This document shows positions 62,955 to 64,000 of a stretch of 64,000 bases of DNA, one piece after another. The notes under the pieces are model-generated. The model saw nothing but the letters and a program-made list of their open reading frames with translations. It had not been told where the DNA came from and did no database searches. The DNA is taken from contig NZ_SJOH01000015.1 of NCBI RefSeq assembly GCF_004331285.1, positions 1-64,000 on the forward strand, in the 5' to 3' direction. Within the stretch, counting starts at the first letter, position 1. Every line of letters starts with the position of its first letter. Origin of the DNA: Acinetobacter sp. ANC 3781 (lineage in GTDB: Bacteria > Pseudomonadota > Gammaproteobacteria > Pseudomonadales > Moraxellaceae). The position numbers and the translations under genes were made by a program.

Positions 62955-64000
62955 TTACAAGCCTTTACCATATTTAAATTCGGTAATCATATTGTCATCT
63001 GTAATAACTTCTAAATCTTTATTTTTCTGATTAAATTTAATAACTTCATAAGGAATAAGGGTATTTTCAGTAATTACTTCTGCTGCCTTCTGGCATTGTG
63101 CTTCATTGGAAAATACAGCACTTTTTGTCAAAGGATCTTTAAGAAGACATAGGTTATTTTTTATTTGATTAAAATTAACCTGTTGTGGTTGATTAGCCCC
63201 AAGAATAAAAAATTTATACTGATACACATATGGAAAAACTTGGTGCGCCGTCACATAGGCATTCATAGATTGAGTCGTATTATAAAATGCTAATCCAGTT
63301 TTATTTAACCGATCATGAATAATCTGTATAAAATTCTGACTCAGCAAGTTAGAACCGTATGCTCGCCAATGCCACGTTGTATTCATTAAAATAATATCAA
63401 ATTTTTTCTGATCATTTTTTTTCAACCATTTGCGACCATCATCAATCACAATTTCAATACGAGGATCATCTAAAATCCCTCGTACTTCGGGATACATTTT
63501 AATTAGTTCAATATAGTTAGGATTAATTTCAATAATGGTCATTTTTTTTATGTTAGGCATAAGACTAAGCACTTTAGCCCAAGAGCCCGTACTTAAACCA
63601 ATCACTAATACATGTTCAGCCTGAGGTTTTAAAGCTGTCAACAAAAAAGCACGATCAATACCATTCGAATTATGAAAAATGTTTGTATTTAATTTTCCAT
63701 CATAAACATTTGCCCCAAATACAATTTTATCTTTTTTGTCATCATATACTTGAATAATACCGTGCTTGTTTTCTAATAATAAACTTGGATAAGTATTTTC
63801 TTGATAACTGTTTTTCGAAAATTCATGAAAAAGTTTTTCCGGCAATGTCATTAGAAAAACAGGGAAAATCATAAACACCACATAGATCAGTTTTATTTTT
63901 TTATCGTCAATACACAAACAAGCAGTAACTAATGTCATTAAACAAATGAACAAATACACTTGTTGCGTATTTAGATAATCTAAAGCAACAAAACTAATTA
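62955..64000 (-). CDS. Membrane-anchored spermidine-synthase-like protein (5' end beyond window)
   Basis: The frame is open to the right edge, so the N-terminus is missing; a GTG at 63959 is not its natural start. The visible N-terminal part is hydrophobic (QVYLFICLMTLVTACL, IKLIYVVFMIFPVF). The C-terminal domain is a spermidine-synthase/SAM fold: HVLVIGLSTGSWAKVLSL (motif I), MTIIEINPNYIEL, VIDDGRKWLKK and FDIILMNTT. It may be a fused MFS-type aminopropyltransferase-like protein. Role in pilus biology unknown, but it is only 28 bases from the TfpZ-like gene. Confidence 0.75.
   Translation of the reverse strand, partial: ISFVALDYLNTQQVYLFICLMTLVTACLCIDDKKIKLIYVVFMIFPVFLMTLPEKLFHEFSKNSYQENTYPSLLLENKHGIIQVYDDKKDKIVFGANVYDGKLNTNIFHNSNGIDRAFLLTALKPQAEHVLVIGLSTGSWAKVLSLMPNIKKMTIIEINPNYIELIKMYPEVRGILDDPRIEIVIDDGRKWLKKNDQKKFDIILMNTTWHWRAYGSNLLSQNFIQIIHDRLNKTGLAFYNTTQSMNAYVTAHQVFPYVYQYKFFILGANQPQQVNFNQIKNNLCLLKDPLTKSAVFSNEAQCQKAAEVITENTLIPYEVIKFNQKNKDLEVITDDNMITEFKYGKGL

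Noticed and set aside
1..64000. tRNA, rRNA genes or CRISPR arrays
   Set aside because: I scanned for cloverleaf-like and spaced-repeat patterns by eye and found none; a tRNAscan or CRISPR search would be decisive.

Overview
The window looks like chromosomal DNA from a non-baumannii or environmental Acinetobacter (Moraxellaceae). It is AT-rich, its proteins closely resemble known Acinetobacter families (AbeM, CraA, SpoT, ComC/PilY1, TfpO, the Lif foldase and LipA), and gene neighbourhoods such as bfd-bfr next to the pilin-glycosylation genes, rpsP-rimM-trmD-rplS, and fimU-pilVWX-pilY1-pilE are typical of that genus. The species assignment is inference. Almost every transcription unit ends in a clear intrinsic terminator, so operon limits can be read well.

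Layout. 1-8.1 kb: a DEAD-box helicase cut by the window edge, suhB, dxs (isoprenoids), ribA (riboflavin), hemF (haem), a small membrane protein and aroE (shikimate). 8.1-13.9 kb: a large unknown lipoprotein, a C-terminally extended acyl-CoA dehydrogenase and a helveticin-J-like beta-propeller protein. 14-29.2 kb: hemW, a YdcZ-like membrane protein, abeM, a UbiB-like kinase, a zinc-independent L31 behind a probable Zur operator, crcB, a HopJ-domain protein, an orphan ParA, an AI-2E/PerM permease, sodC, a FUSC-type inner-membrane protein and craA. 29.4-31.6 kb: an abiH phage-defence gene wrecked by a 914-bp IS5-family element and, separately, by a frameshift. 31.7-44.2 kb: a lipoprotein, a D-2-hydroxyglutarate dehydrogenase divergent from serA, two DMT exporters, hemerythrin, a TSUP permease, truB, then the lipase locus: foldase, two intact lipases and a decayed third copy.

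44.2-54.4 kb: the ribosomal/tRNA operon rpsP-rimM-trmD-rplS followed upstream by the type IV pilus minor pilin operon (fimU, pilV, pilW, pilX, pilY1, two pilE-like). 54.5-59.4 kb: ispH divergent from gmk-rpoZ-spoT-ridA. 59.4-60.5 kb: bfd under a Fur-box promoter, then bfr. 60.5-64 kb: a pilin O-oligosaccharyltransferase (TfpO/PglL), a TfpX/TfpZ accessory protein and a membrane-anchored spermidine-synthase-like protein that runs off the edge. The last cluster and the minor pilin operon point to a glycosylated type IV pilus used for twitching and DNA uptake.

The most notable signals are: a third lipase gene preserved only as a shattered but readable remnant; two copies of a roughly 200-bp intergenic repeat with a 28-bp perfect palindrome whose copies differ by paired compensatory changes; G8 and G7 tracts inside pilY1; a bacterioferritin with haem-binding Met52 but most ferroxidase ligands replaced; a SpoT with a degenerate synthetase domain; and the doubly broken abiH. 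I found no CRISPR array, rRNA or tRNA gene, and no convincing new multi-gene defence system.
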